DNA of 64,000 nt from Propionimicrobium sp. PCR01-08-3. Its GTDB lineage: Bacteria; Actinomycetota; Actinomycetes; Propionibacteriales; Propionibacteriaceae. Below are positions 9,952-19,119 of this stretch, in pieces (positions within the stretch are counted from its first letter, which is position 1; every line of letters starts with the position of its first letter). The stretch spans positions 2,187,482 to 2,251,481 of the forward strand of contig NZ_CP127390.1 of NCBI RefSeq assembly GCF_030286045.1, in the 5' to 3' direction. Made by a program: the position numbers and the translations under genes. The notes under the pieces were generated by a model that searched no databases, was not told the DNA's origin, and worked only from the letters and a program-made list of their open reading frames with translations.

Positions 9952-10008
9952 CGGCCCCGGGCGCGGGAACCAGAAAGGAAACCGGCAAGGCACATCGGGA
10001 TGCCGATG

Positions 10009-12093
10009 CTAGCTGGTCTCCCAGAGCAACCCACGCAAATTCGACCAGTCGGTAACCGGCAGTTGACAGCTCTGCCCCCGGCAGACATAGGCAGTCGGCT
10101 CGTCGTCCAATTCGGTGCGGTCGGCGAACAGGTCCCCAAAACCGGTGGTGCCGGGAGCACCTGCGACGATCACGCTGCCCCAGGGCGCCAGCCGCCAGCC
10201 GGCCTGCGCGAGCGGCGAGGCGGCCGGATGGTCCGACTCGTCCACGATCACGACCTCGGCGGGTCCCCAGCCTCGTTCGGCCTCGGAGCGGGCCAGCAAG
10301 CTCGCCAAGCCCCAACCGCTCGATCGGGGAGATGAGGCGAGCAACGGACGCAGGGACATCGCTGCAGCGTCCGCCCGGGCCAGCAGATCGCGGCGTCCGG
10401 TAAGCCGGGCCGCCGAACGCAACGCGACCTCCATGACCGAGGTCGTGCTGGGCAGTTCTTCGTCCGCCAATCGTTTCGGACGCTCGAAAAGCCCCGGATG
10501 CAAGGCCGTCGTCTCACAAAACCCGCCGTCAACCGAGGAGAAAAGCTCGACGGCGCGCTCCAGCAGCGCCACCGCAGGCTCCATCCAGCCAGGATCGACA
10601 GCTTGAGCCAGGCTCAAGAAACCGAGCGCTACACACGCATAGTCGGAGCACACCCCGTCTGCGCCACGAGTGATGCCTTCATCGGTGGCCATGCTTGCCC
10701 TGGCCAGGATCTGACGATCCGGGTCCCAGTGCTTCGTCCACAGGTATTCGCCGCAGGCGCGGGCGAGCTCGCGCCAGGTGGGCTCTCCGAACACCATGCC
10801 GGCCCGCACCAGCGAATCGATCAGCAAACCGTTCCAGGCGGCGACGACCTTGTCATCACGAGCCGGACATGGACGGCGCTCCCGGATGGCCTTGAGCCCG
10901 GCCGTGATGTTGGCGACCCTGCCCGGGTGCGGCAGGCCATGGAATTGCAGAGTGGACATTCCGCTGCCGTCGGTGGGCGCGTGCGCTCCGGCCGGCAGGT
11001 TGCCCTTGTGTGTGACGTGGAACACTCCCTGGGCGAAACGGGAATCCTTGCCGAGGTATTCGTCGAAGAGCTGCGGGCTCCACAGATAGTAGGCACCTTC
11101 GGCGTGCTCGCCCGTGTCGGTTTCGGAGTCTGCGTCCAGGCTGGACGCGAATGCCCCGCCCTCGAGTCTCATCTCGTCTTCGAGCCAGCCGACGATGCCG
11201 CGCACCACGCGCTCGAAGATCTCTCGCTGTTCGGTGCCGTCGTCGGGTATCGCACGAAGCCACCCGCGGGTATAGGTGCCGAGCAGTAAGGCGTTGTCGT
11301 AGAGCATCTTCTCGAAATGGGGTACTTCCCAGCCCTCGTCAACCGCATACCGGTGGAAGCCGCCGCCGACCTGATCACAGATGCCGCCGCGCGACATCGC
11401 CTCGAGGGCGAACAATGCTGCGTCGTTGGCCGCCTGGTCGGTGCGCACGAATAGTGCGTCCAGGATCGGCGCCTGCGGAAACTTCGGCGCCGTGCCGAAC
11501 CCGCCGTGAGTCGGGTCGGCGTCCGCGAGGACGAGTTCGGTCAGGCGATCGGGTGCGAGCTCCGAATCCGGAGTGCCCACCATCGATGGACGATCGAGCG
11601 AGGCCAGCCTGTTCACGATCAGCCGGGCCGAGTCGAGCACTTCCATGCGACGTTCTTGCCATGCCTGCCCGAGCGTCTGGACCACCTGACTGAACGAGGG
11701 CAGGCCGAAGCGAGGCTCCGGAGGGAAATAGCTGCCCGCGAAGAACGGCTTCCCGTCGGGAGTGCAGAACACCGTGTTGGGCCAGCCACCCTGACCGGTC
11801 AATGCCTGGGTGGCCCGCATGAATGCCTGGTCGACATCCGGGTGTTCCTCGCGGTCGACCTTGATGGCGAGGAATGAGCCGTTCAGCAGGTCGGCCACCG
11901 CCGGGTCGCTGAAGGTTTCGGCGGCCATCACATGGCACCAGTGGCACGACGAATAGCCGATGCTCACCAGCACCGGCAGGTCCAGGCGTCTCGCCTCCGC
12001 GAAGGGCTGGAGCCCCCACGGCCACCAGTCGATGGGATTGGAGGCGTGCTGGCGAAGGTATGGGCTGGCCTGATGCGCGAGTCTTTGGGCCAC
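10009..12093 (-). CDS. Thioredoxin domain-containing protein (DUF255/YyaL)
   Basis: A 694-residue protein of the DUF255/SPATA20 family. The N-terminal thioredoxin-like fold carries a CxxC ([10 protein letters not shown], about residue 50) and the family block QGGWPNTVF. The remainder is a helical (alpha/alpha)6 toroid like glycosyl-transforming enzymes, with [12 protein letters not shown] and [17 protein letters not shown]. Biochemical function is not established for the family. GTG 12093 begins one base after the acetyltransferase stop, so the two are coupled; ATG 12144 is a longer alternative. The same gene neighbours mca and uppS in mycobacteria (Rv1084). Confidence 0.9.
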   Translation of the reverse strand: MAQRLAHQASPYLRQHASNPIDWWPWGLQPFAEARRLDLPVLVSIGYSSCHWCHVMAAETFSDPAVADLLNGSFLAIKVDREEHPDVDQAFMRATQALTGQGGWPNTVFCTPDGKPFFAGSYFPPEPRFGLPSFSQVVQTLGQAWQERRMEVLDSARLIVNRLASLDRPSMVGTPDSELAPDRLTELVLADADPTHGGFGTAPKFPQAPILDALFVRTDQAANDAALFALEAMSRGGICDQVGGGFHRYAVDEGWEVPHFEKMLYDNALLLGTYTRGWLRAIPDDGTEQREIFERVVRGIVGWLEDEMRLEGGAFASSLDADSETDTGEHAEGAYYLWSPQLFDEYLGKDSRFAQGVFHVTHKGNLPAGAHAPTDGSGMSTLQFHGLPHPGRVANITAGLKAIRERRPCPARDDKVVAAWNGLLIDSLVRAGMVFGEPTWRELARACGEYLWTKHWDPDRQILARASMATDEGITRGADGVCSDYACVALGFLSLAQAVDPGWMEPAVALLERAVELFSSVDGGFCETTALHPGLFERPKRLADEELPSTTSVMEVALRSAARLTGRRDLLARADAAAMSLRPLLASSPRSSGWGLASLLARSEAERGWGPAEVVIVDESDHPAASPLAQAGWRLAPWGSVIVAGAPGTTGFGDLFADRTELDDEPTAYVCRGQSCQLPVTDWSNLRGLLWETS

Positions 12094-12094
12094 G

Positions 12095-12628
12095 TCAGAT
12101 CTCGTAAATGCCAAAATTGTGGACGACCCCGCGAGCCTCTTCATCCACTGTGACGCCGGTCGGAGTGGCCCCCGCGGCGAGTGCGGCGGCGATCGACGCG
12201 GTGTTCTCGCGCCGGATCTTCAGGATCAACCTGGCCAACCCCAGGTCGACGCGTCCCCACCCGACGATCAACTCGACGGCTCGTCTGGCCACCCGCTGAC
12301 CGCGGGCGAAATCCGCCACCCAATAGCCGACCTCACAGCTGGCCTCGGGCTCGTTGAAGTTCTGCAAGGAGATCGCACCGATGACGGCGTCCGCGGGATC
12401 TGTGATAGCGAAGTTCGCTCCCGTATGTGCTTGCCACAGGCTGGGCCCGAGGGTAACGAACTCCTCGGCGTCGGCCATCGTGTAGGGAGACGGAACGGTG
12501 GTGAATTCCTGCAAGGTCTCGTCCTGGCAGTCTTCATAGACCATCTGGGCATCGGACGAACGCCAACCCCGCAAGATCACAGGGTCGCCCCCCAGCACCG
12601 GCTGTGACTCAGGCCATCGAAGGTTCAT
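12095..12628 (-). CDS. GNAT family N-acetyltransferase (RimJ/RimL type)
   Basis: A 177-residue acetyltransferase, likely using acetyl-CoA to modify an amine. The fold is visible in [38 protein letters not shown] (strand beta4) and the acetyl-CoA loop [17 protein letters not shown] 12628 is chosen as the first residue of the fold; an ORF extension to 12817 is low-complexity and unlike protein. The gene is inserted between mca and the DUF255 gene and is nearly fused to the latter (one base). Substrate unknown. Confidence 0.85.
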   Translation of the reverse strand: MNLRWPESQPVLGGDPVILRGWRSSDAQMVYEDCQDETLQEFTTVPSPYTMADAEEFVTLGPSLWQAHTGANFAITDPADAVIGAISLQNFNEPEASCEVGYWVADFARGQRVARRAVELIVGWGRVDLGLARLILKIRRENTASIAAALAAGATPTGVTVDEEARGVVHNFGIYEI

Positions 12629-12842
12629 AACCAAGGAGCCTACCTGGTCGGGGTAGAGCGATACGGCGCCGAAACTCTCGAGCGATCTGATCTCAGCGCA
12701 TGCACCAGCCGGCGCCGTTGGAGACGCCTGTGATTCCCCAGCAGCTGCTGATCGCAGTACGCCACGGGCCGGTCGGTGCGGGCAGCAACCGGGTAGGCGC
12801 ACGTGATGCGTTCGCACCGCTTACCTCTTCGAGAAGAAGGCC

Positions 12843-13778
12843 TCAAATCACCCAGAGATCCGAGGGATCGGGTTCCGAGGGCGCGGCCGGACGCAATCCG
12901 GCGAACAGGTCGTCCTCGGGAATCACGGTCGGGAAAGCGCTGTAGACGAGCTGCCAGTCTTCGGTCGGCCAGGCCTTGGCCTGAACCTCAAGCGGCACCG
13001 AAAACCACATGCCGTCGGGGTCGATCTGGGAGGCATGGGCACGCAATGCTTCGTCGCGCACCTCGAAGTACTCCGCACACGCGATCCTCGTCGTGATGCG
13101 GTGTTCGTAATTGCGGTCGTCCCATTGCGCGAGCCGCTCGGCATAGGGCGAATCCATGCCCATCTCGTGCATGGCAGCGTCCAAGGCGGCATAACGCAGC
13201 CGGTGGAAGCCCATCTGGTAGTAGACCTTCGGCACCGACCAGATCGGTCCGAGATCGGTGCGGTACCTGGGATCGGCGGCCAGCGCGAGCGCGCTCATCG
13301 AGACTCGATGGCATTGAATGTGGTCGGGATGCGGGTAGCCACCGTTCTCGTCGTAGGTGGTCAACACATGCGGACGCAGGTCGCGGATGACCTTCACCAA
13401 GGGCACGGCTGCAACCGCCGGGTCGTAGGTCGCGAACGACCCCTCCGGCAATGGAGGAAGCGGATCGCCCTCGGGTAACCCGGAGTCGATGAATCCCAGC
13501 GGAATCTGCTCGACCCCGAGAATCTCGCGGGCCTTGGTCATCTCGGCGTTGCGTACCGCCGGCATGTTCGCCCACACGTCGGGACGATCCATCTTCGGAT
13601 TGAGCACCGAACCACGTTCCCCTCCGGTGCAGGTCGCCACCACTACCCGGACGCCCTCAGCCACATACTTGGCCGTCGTGGCCGCGCCTTTGCTGGATTC
13701 GTCATCGGGATGAGCGTGCACATGCAGGAGCCGCAACTGCTCACCATCGGCAGCCTGTGCGCTGAGGGGAATGGACAT
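12843..13778 (-). CDS. mca: Mycothiol S-conjugate amidase
   Basis: A 311-residue PIG-L/LmbE family zinc amidase that cleaves mycothiol conjugates to mercapturic acids for export and glucosaminyl-inositol for recycling. Zinc ligands are in HAHPDDESS (near residue 20) and HPDH (near 150). CTGGERG and the Mca-type MGFHRLR and WDDRNYEHRITTRI blocks favour Mca over the deacetylase MshB. ATG 13778 starts the protein; the extension to 13952 overlaps greA. This gene marks the host as a mycothiol producer. It is divergent from greA with a 143-base spacer. Confidence 0.93.
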   Translation of the reverse strand: MSIPLSAQAADGEQLRLLHVHAHPDDESSKGAATTAKYVAEGVRVVVATCTGGERGSVLNPKMDRPDVWANMPAVRNAEMTKAREILGVEQIPLGFIDSGLPEGDPLPPLPEGSFATYDPAVAAVPLVKVIRDLRPHVLTTYDENGGYPHPDHIQCHRVSMSALALAADPRYRTDLGPIWSVPKVYYQMGFHRLRYAALDAAMHEMGMDSPYAERLAQWDDRNYEHRITTRIACAEYFEVRDEALRAHASQIDPDGMWFSVPLEVQAKAWPTEDWQLVYSAFPTVIPEDDLFAGLRPAAPSEPDPSDLWVI

Positions 13779-13909
13779 AATCCCTATTGTGCCCAAGAGA
13801 TGATTGAGCATCCAGCCGTTCCACGACCGGTGAAACCGCCGCTGCCCGCGCGACGAGACCAGCCTATGGACGACCGGCGCCGGGCGGACACAAGTCTTAG
13901 ATCGTTGGC

Positions 13910-13915
13910 TAGACT
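13910..13915 (+). promoter_or_regulatory. -10 box for leaderless greA
   Basis: TAGACT ends 6 bases before the greA ATG at 13922, with no ribosome binding site in between, which suggests a leaderless transcript. Confidence 0.55.
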
Positions 13916-13921
13916 CGTGGG

Positions 13922-14425
13922 ATGGCTGAACAAGAGACGGTGTGGCTGACACGTGACGCTTTCGAGAAGCTGTCGAACGAGCTGGACCACCTCAAGACGC
14001 ATGGTCGCCCCGAGGTGGCAGCCAAGATCGCTGCGGCTCGCGAAGAGGGCGACCTGTCAGAAAACGGCGGATACCATGCGGCCCGCGACGAGCAGGGCCA
14101 GATGGAAGGCAGAATCGCTCAGCTCGAGCAGATGCTGCGGCAGGCGAAGGTCGGCGAGGTGCCCGAGAATCCCAATGAGGTGGCAGTCGGAACCTTGGTG
14201 ACCATCGCGTATTTCGACGACGAGGACGATACCGAGAAGTTTCTGCTCGGCTCCCGCGAGATGCTCGGCCTGGACGACGACATCGAGACCCATGTGTTCA
14301 GCCCGCAATCCCCCCTCGGTGGGGCAGTGCTCGGCGCCGCCAAGGGCGACAAGGTCAGCTACGAGGCTCCCAACGGCAAGACGATCGACGTCACCATCGT
14401 CGATGTCGCGCCCTTCAAAGGCTGA
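13922..14425 (+). CDS. greA: Transcription elongation factor GreA
   Basis: A 167-residue secondary-channel factor that stimulates transcript cleavage by stalled RNA polymerase. The N-terminal coiled coil carries the acidic tip in EGDLSENGGYHAARDEQ (about 43-59). The C-terminal domain shows the actinobacterial SPQSPLGGAVLGAAKGDKVSY block. Transcription seems leaderless. It is followed by CTCGGCA/TGCCGAG (14434-14470), a loose inverted repeat that could end the transcript before the glutamate importer genes. Confidence 0.96.
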   Translation: MAEQETVWLTRDAFEKLSNELDHLKTHGRPEVAAKIAAAREEGDLSENGGYHAARDEQGQMEGRIAQLEQMLRQAKVGEVPENPNEVAVGTLVTIAYFDDEDDTEKFLLGSREMLGLDDDIETHVFSPQSPLGGAVLGAAKGDKVSYEAPNGKTIDVTIVDVAPFKG

Positions 14426-14507
14426 GACTAAACCTCGGCAGGTTACGGTCTTGCAAAAGATTTGCCGAGAAAGCCGGCTTTTGGGTGCATCGCCGCTAGC
14501 CGACCCG

Positions 14508-14513
14508 TAGTCT
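14508..14513 (+). promoter_or_regulatory. -10 box for leaderless gluA
   Basis: TAGTCT ends 7 bases before the gluA ATG at 14521. No Shine-Dalgarno sequence is present, so the operon probably begins with a leaderless start. Confidence 0.5.
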
Positions 14514-14520
14514 TCGGTGC

Positions 14521-15270
14521 ATGTCTGAGTCCGCAGCCGAGCGTCCGCTGGTGGAGATCCGGGGCGTCAACAAGTACTTCGGCTCGAACCATGTGCTGAA
14601 GGACATCGATCTGGACGTCAACAAGGGCGAGGTCGTCATCGTGATCGGCCCCTCGGGCTCGGGCAAGTCGACGCTGTGCCGCTCGATCAACCGGCTGGAG
14701 ACGATCGACTCCGGCGAGATCCGCATCGATGGCGTGCCGCTGCCCGAAGAGGGCAAGCAACTGGCCCAATTGCGCAGCGACGTCGGGATGGTCTTCCAGG
14801 CGTTCAACCTTTTTGCGCACAAGACCGTGCTGCAGAACGTCACCTTGGCGCCGATCAAGGTTCACAGAATCCCGAAGCCGGACGCCGAGAAGCGGGCGCT
14901 GGAGCTGCTGAGGCGTGTGGGCGTCGCCGATCATGCGAACAAGTTGCCCGCGCAATTGTCGGGCGGCCAGCAGCAGCGTGTCGCCATCGCCAGGTCGTTG
15001 GCGATGGATCCCAAACTGATCCTCTTGGATGAGCCCACCAGCGCCCTCGACCCCGAGATGATCAACGAGGTGCTCGACGTCATGGTCGAACTCGCAAAAT
15101 CGGGTATGACGATGCTGGTCGTCACCCACGAGATGGGCTTCGCGCAGAAGGCCGCCGACCGGGTGGTCTTCATGTCCGACGGGGCGATCGTCGAGCAGGA
15201 CTCCCCCGAAGAATTCTTCTCCCGTCCGAAGTCCGAGCGTGCGAAGGACTTCCTCTCCAAGATTCTCTGA
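14521..15270 (+). CDS. gluA: Glutamate-type amino acid ABC transporter ATPase
   Basis: A 249-residue ATPase of the polar amino acid uptake family. Walker A GPSGSGKST (about 43-51), the signature LSGGQQQR (about 143-150), Walker B LILLDEPTSALD and the switch His in VTHEMGF are all intact. It leads the four-gene unit ATPase, binding protein and two permeases in the order of the corynebacterial gluABCD operon. The substrate is inferred as glutamate or a related polar amino acid. Confidence 0.93.
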   Translation: MSESAAERPLVEIRGVNKYFGSNHVLKDIDLDVNKGEVVIVIGPSGSGKSTLCRSINRLETIDSGEIRIDGVPLPEEGKQLAQLRSDVGMVFQAFNLFAHKTVLQNVTLAPIKVHRIPKPDAEKRALELLRRVGVADHANKLPAQLSGGQQQRVAIARSLAMDPKLILLDEPTSALDPEMINEVLDVMVELAKSGMTMLVVTHEMGFAQKAADRVVFMSDGAIVEQDSPEEFFSRPKSERAKDFLSKIL

Positions 15271-15300
15271 AAACAAAACGAGTAACCGAAGGGAGCATCA

Positions 15301-16146
15301 ATGAAGCTCACAAGGATCGCCGCCGGCATTGTGGCTGCGACAACGGCGTTAGCGCTGTCTGCCTGTGGCGGGGGCAACGCTGGTTCGGACAAGACGTTCG
15401 ACGAAGGCACAACAATGGCCAAGCTCGTCGAAGCCGGCAGTATCACCATCGGCACCAAATTCGACCAGCCGCTCTTCGGGTTGATGGGCCCCGACGGCAC
15501 TCCGGAAGGGTTCGATGTCGAGATCGGCAAGATCATCGCCGGCGAACTGGGACTGTCCGAGGACAATATCAACTGGGTTGAGACCGTCTCGCAAAACCGC
15601 GAGCCGTTCATTCAGAACGGTCAGGTCGACATCGTGGTGGCCACCTACACGATCAACGACACCCGCAAGGAAGTCATCGATTTCGCCGGCCCGTACTACA
15701 TTGCCGGCCAGTCGTTCCTCGTGCCCAGCGGCAACCCGATGAACATCAGCGACCCGGCTGATCTGGGCGATGCCACGATCTGCACGGTGACCGGGTCGAC
15801 GTCCGAGAAGAACATCGCCGAATACACCGACAAGATCATCACTGTCGACAAGTACTCCGACTGCCTGGAGCCGATTCGCACCGGCCAGGCGGACGCGCTG
15901 ACCACCGACAACGTCATTCTGGCCGGCCTGGTCAGCCAGAACGGCGATGAGTTCGAGGTGGTGGACGACACGTTCACCTCCGAGCCTTATGGCATCGGTT
16001 TGGCCAAGGGCGATGACGAGTTCCGCGCGTTCATCAACGACACTCTCCAAGCCGCCTACAACGATGGCCGCTGGGAGGAAGCCTGGACGGCTACCGCCGG
16101 CACCGTGCTGCCGACCCCGGAGCCGCCCGAGCTCGACCGGTACTAA
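15301..16146 (+). CDS. gluB: Amino acid ABC transporter substrate-binding lipoprotein
   Basis: A 281-residue extracellular solute-binding protein (family 3). The signal peptide ends in the lipobox LSAC at about residue 21, so it should be lipid-anchored. SITIGTKFDQPLFG, DGTPEGFDVEIGK and the amino-acid-binding NDTRKEV region match glutamate-binding proteins. GAAGGGAG precedes the ATG. A strong hairpin lies between this gene and gluC and could stabilise the upstream message. Confidence 0.93.
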   Translation: MKLTRIAAGIVAATTALALSACGGGNAGSDKTFDEGTTMAKLVEAGSITIGTKFDQPLFGLMGPDGTPEGFDVEIGKIIAGELGLSEDNINWVETVSQNREPFIQNGQVDIVVATYTINDTRKEVIDFAGPYYIAGQSFLVPSGNPMNISDPADLGDATICTVTGSTSEKNIAEYTDKIITVDKYSDCLEPIRTGQADALTTDNVILAGLVSQNGDEFEVVDDTFTSEPYGIGLAKGDDEFRAFINDTLQAAYNDGRWEEAWTATAGTVLPTPEPPELDRY

Positions 16147-16190
16147 TCACCAGGTCGGTCCCGTCGGGCGCTAAACGACGATCCCGCACT

Positions 16191-16235
16191 TGGTGCGCCA
16201 GATATATCAATCTGCGCCCGCTATCTGGCGCACCA
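16191..16235 (+). promoter_or_regulatory. 14-bp inverted repeat between gluB and gluC
   Basis: TGGTGCGCCAGATA (16191-16204) and TATCTGGCGCACCA (16222-16235) are perfectly complementary with a 17-base loop. In RNA this is a very stable stem. Between a binding protein and its permeases it may act as a partial terminator or 3' stabiliser, giving more binding protein than permease. Confidence 0.7.
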
Positions 16236-16287
16236 TCGCATCCGGGGCGCAGCAGCCGCAACGACCACAGATCCTTAGGAGGCGCGC

Positions 16288-16935
16288 ATGAATGCCGTGT
16301 TCTCGAATCTGGATATGTACTGGGCCGGATTCCGGGTCACTCTCGAGCTGCTGGCGGTCGGCGGCGTGGGTGCCATGATCATCGGCACCCTCGTCGCATT
16401 GCTGCGAATCTCACCGATCGCCAGCCTGCGCGGCATCGCCACCGGCTATACGGAGATCATGCGCAACACTCCGCTGACCTTGGTGTTCTTCTTCATCATC
16501 GTGGTGTTGCCGGCCTTGCAGATAGGCCTCGACTCGAAGGTCGGCGCCTACCTCGCGCTCAGCCTCTATACCTCGTCATTCGTTGCCGAAGCCATCCGTT
16601 CGGGAATCAATGGCGTCCCGCTGGGCCAGGCCGAGGCGGCGCGCTCTCTCGGCATGAGATTCGGGCAGACCATCGCGCTGATCATTTTGCCGCAGGCGCT
16701 GCGCATGGTGGTGCCGCCGCTGATCAACGTCATCATCGCCCTGACCAAGAACACATCGGTTGCCGGCGGATTCTTGGTCGTCGAGCTTTTCGCTGTTTCC
16801 AAGACGCTCGCCAACAACAACGGCAACGCGGTCATTCCCATCCTGTTGGGCATCGCCTGCTGCTATCTGATCATCACCATTCCGCTCGGTCAGCTGGCCA
16901 ATTACGTCGAACGGAAGGTGGCGGTGCAACGATGA
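16288..16935 (+). CDS. gluC: Amino acid ABC transporter permease
   Basis: A 215-residue permease with about five membrane helices. The cytoplasmic coupling helix is seen in GQAEAARSLGMRFGQ (about 112-126). MRNTPLTLVFFF is the usual N-terminal TM motif. AGGAGG lies 8 bases before the ATG, unlike the leaderless first gene. The stop overlaps the gluD start by four bases (ATGA), so the two permeases are made together. Confidence 0.93.
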   Translation: MNAVFSNLDMYWAGFRVTLELLAVGGVGAMIIGTLVALLRISPIASLRGIATGYTEIMRNTPLTLVFFFIIVVLPALQIGLDSKVGAYLALSLYTSSFVAEAIRSGINGVPLGQAEAARSLGMRFGQTIALIILPQALRMVVPPLINVIIALTKNTSVAGGFLVVELFAVSKTLANNNGNAVIPILLGIACCYLIITIPLGQLANYVERKVAVQR

Positions 16936-17843
16936 GTGCCGAGTCTGCGAGCGTCCTGTACGACGCACCCGGGCCGAGAACCCGGGCGCTGTCCCGTGTC
17001 TTTTCGGTTGTCGCGGCCGTCGGTATCGCGGCCCTGCTCAGCTGGTTGATCTGGGCCTTGGGCCAGCCGCGCACCACGGTCAACGGGGCGCAGCTGACCG
17101 GGGTGTGGTCGCCGGAGCGCTGGGACATCTTCGCCGACGGCGAGGTGTGGGAAGGCCTGCTGATTCGCGGCCTGCTCAAGGGCACGCTGCGCGCGGCCGG
17201 TCTTGCGGCGCTACTTGCCATTCTGCTCGGTATCGCCCTGTGTTTCGGACGCACCGCCCCGCAGCGATGGATCCGGATTCCCTCGACGGTCGTGCTCGAG
17301 TTCTTCCGGGGCATGCCGGTGCTGCTGATGATGCTCTTCATTCTGCTGGCACTGGGCACCGGCGGATATTGGGCGGTGGTGTTGGCGCTGGCCATCTACA
17401 ACGGCGCGATCATCGGCGAGGCTCTGCGGGCAGGATTACAGGCCCTGCCCGCGGGGCAGCGTGAGGCGGGTCTGTCCTTGGGGCTGAGCCGCTTCGCGAC
17501 GCGGATCTTCATCGAGTTTCCGCAGGCCTTCCGGCAGATGTTGCCGATCATCGTCGCGCAGCTGGTGGTGCTGCTGAAGGACACTTCACTCGCCTACGTG
17601 GTGGCCTATCCGGAGATTCTGCGGATCTCGAATCAGCTGAAGGACTACTACGGTTCGACGCAGTACTCTTTCTCGATCTTCATCGTCGTCCTGCTGATCT
17701 ACCTGGCCGTGAACATCTCGCTGTCGGCATTGGCCCGTTGGATCGCGCACCGCTCGGGCCCGAAAGCGGGCACCATGACCGAAGATCCGGTGCAGGCGCT
17801 CAGCGGCTTGAACGCATCAGGTGCTGCTACTCATCGGCCTTGA
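16932..17843 (+). CDS. gluD: Amino acid ABC transporter permease
   Basis: A 303-residue second permease of the importer. It has an N-terminal hydrophobic segment (about 25-47), four or five further helices, and the coupling motif GQREAGLSLGLSRF. FRGMPVLLMMLF parallels the gluC motif. The longer C-terminal tail is polar. Its 3' end overlaps the 3' end of the convergent gene by 17 bases, so no terminator fits between them. Confidence 0.93.
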   Translation: MSAESASVLYDAPGPRTRALSRVFSVVAAVGIAALLSWLIWALGQPRTTVNGAQLTGVWSPERWDIFADGEVWEGLLIRGLLKGTLRAAGLAALLAILLGIALCFGRTAPQRWIRIPSTVVLEFFRGMPVLLMMLFILLALGTGGYWAVVLALAIYNGAIIGEALRAGLQALPAGQREAGLSLGLSRFATRIFIEFPQAFRQMLPIIVAQLVVLLKDTSLAYVVAYPEILRISNQLKDYYGSTQYSFSIFIVVLLIYLAVNISLSALARWIAHRSGPKAGTMTEDPVQALSGLNASGAATHRP

Positions 17844-19047
17844 CGACGACCCGACTCATCACCAGGCTGATTTCGAGAGCGGCCGACCCGTTGCCGACCA
17901 CGTATTCATCGGTGAGGTCCTGCGGGTCGCCCGGCCAACTGATGCGTCCGAGTTGGCTTTGCGAGCGGACGGTGACGCTCGCGCCTTGGGTGAGCCGGAC
18001 GGTCAGGTTGCCGGATTCGACCTTGATGCGTGAACGGCCCTCGCTGATCGGCCCGCTCAACGACGCGCCGCCCGCCTGAATCAAGGCATCCTCGATCTGG
18101 ACGACATCCGACAGGCTGGCCTGCCCGACGCTGACCCGGATATTGCCCAAGGTGGGTACGCCGCTGGTGGTCAGTTTGCTTCCGGTGACCTCGGCATCGA
18201 CCCTGATCGCAGGGTTGACCCGCACCACGAGCTCTTGGCCGAAGCCGAGCACCCTCAGGTCGTCGATGGAGCGTGGCGGCCTGATGAAGTTGAATCCCCC
18301 GGTGTTCAGGCCGATCTCACCTTCGGTGCTGATCTCCAGGATGGCGCCCTCGCGGCGGACATTGTGCGGGCCTTCGACGGTGACCGAGGCGGTGCGCTGG
18401 TCTCCGATGATGCGCACCCGTCGTCCGACCGAGCGGACGATCACACTGCGCACCGATCGTCCCGAAGACGGACGCGAGGTCGGCGCGGCCGGCTGGGTGG
18501 TGGTATCCGCGCCTGAACTTTCGGAAGGTGCCGCATCGCCGGGTAGCACGCTGCTCGCCAGCGAGCCGAGGCGCTGCCAGGCGCCGCGGGCGATCTCGCC
18601 GGCATCTCGGAAGACCTCGCCTGCGACCGCGGCGACGTCGTCCATCTGAATGTCGAACAGGCTGTGCCCCGCAGGCGTCGTCGCACCCTGATCCGAGTCC
18701 GATTTCGGCCATCCGGTCGGACCGGACTCGCCCGCGTCCCCGGCGGTCTTCTCATCGTGAGGCGCCGTTGCCGGGTCGGGCTGCTGTGACTGCTCGGCCG
18801 GCCGGGCCGAGGCCGGTTGCCCGTCCGGATCGTCGGCGGGCACGCCGTTATCGGCTGCCTCGGCAGGCTGCTCGTCGGCCGCGTCATCGTCGAGGGCCCG
18901 GGCCGGTGGAGCGTCATAGAGCGACTCGTCGGCCGGACGAGCCGCAGGTGCGTCCAAATCGGCGATCAGTCCGGACGCCTGGTCGGCATCGATCTTGCCC
19001 TCGGCGAGGTCATGCAGAATGCGATTCAACGTGGCAGGGTCGCTCAT
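17827..19047 (-). CDS. DUF4097-like beta-helical protein with N-terminal SHOCT-like segment
   Basis: A 406-residue protein without signal peptide. Residues about 6-32 (LNRILHDLAEGKIDADQASGLIADL) resemble the short helical segment found at the N-terminus of YvlB/DUF4097 proteins. An acidic, Ala/Pro/Asp-rich disordered linker (about 35-190) follows. The C-terminal half (about 195-400) is a run of short strands with Gly/Asn turns like the DUF4097 toast-rack domain (SKLTTSGVPTLGNIRVSVG, SGNLTVRL). Such proteins are linked to envelope-stress systems, but no function is proven. TAAGTT sits 7 bases before the ATG. Confidence 0.75.
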   Translation of the reverse strand: MSDPATLNRILHDLAEGKIDADQASGLIADLDAPAARPADESLYDAPPARALDDDAADEQPAEAADNGVPADDPDGQPASARPAEQSQQPDPATAPHDEKTAGDAGESGPTGWPKSDSDQGATTPAGHSLFDIQMDDVAAVAGEVFRDAGEIARGAWQRLGSLASSVLPGDAAPSESSGADTTTQPAAPTSRPSSGRSVRSVIVRSVGRRVRIIGDQRTASVTVEGPHNVRREGAILEISTEGEIGLNTGGFNFIRPPRSIDDLRVLGFGQELVVRVNPAIRVDAEVTGSKLTTSGVPTLGNIRVSVGQASLSDVVQIEDALIQAGGASLSGPISEGRSRIKVESGNLTVRLTQGASVTVRSQSQLGRISWPGDPQDLTDEYVVGNGSAALEISLVMSRVVVKADE

Positions 19048-19054
19048 GCGTCCA

Positions 19055-19060
19055 AACTTA
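19055..19060 (-). promoter_or_regulatory. -10 box for leaderless DUF4097-like gene
   Basis: On the minus strand TAAGTT ends 7 bases before the ATG at 19047, with no ribosome binding site. Confidence 0.45.
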
Positions 19061-19119
19061 CCCTCAGTGTTGAGTCACCGACGGGTACCAGAGCTTCGGC
19101 TCGAAGCCTGCACCTCGCT

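Noticed and set aside
17827-17843. Overlap of convergent gluD and DUF4097-like genes as a regulatory device
   Set aside because: A 17-base 3' overlap is common in compact genomes and shows no special structure.
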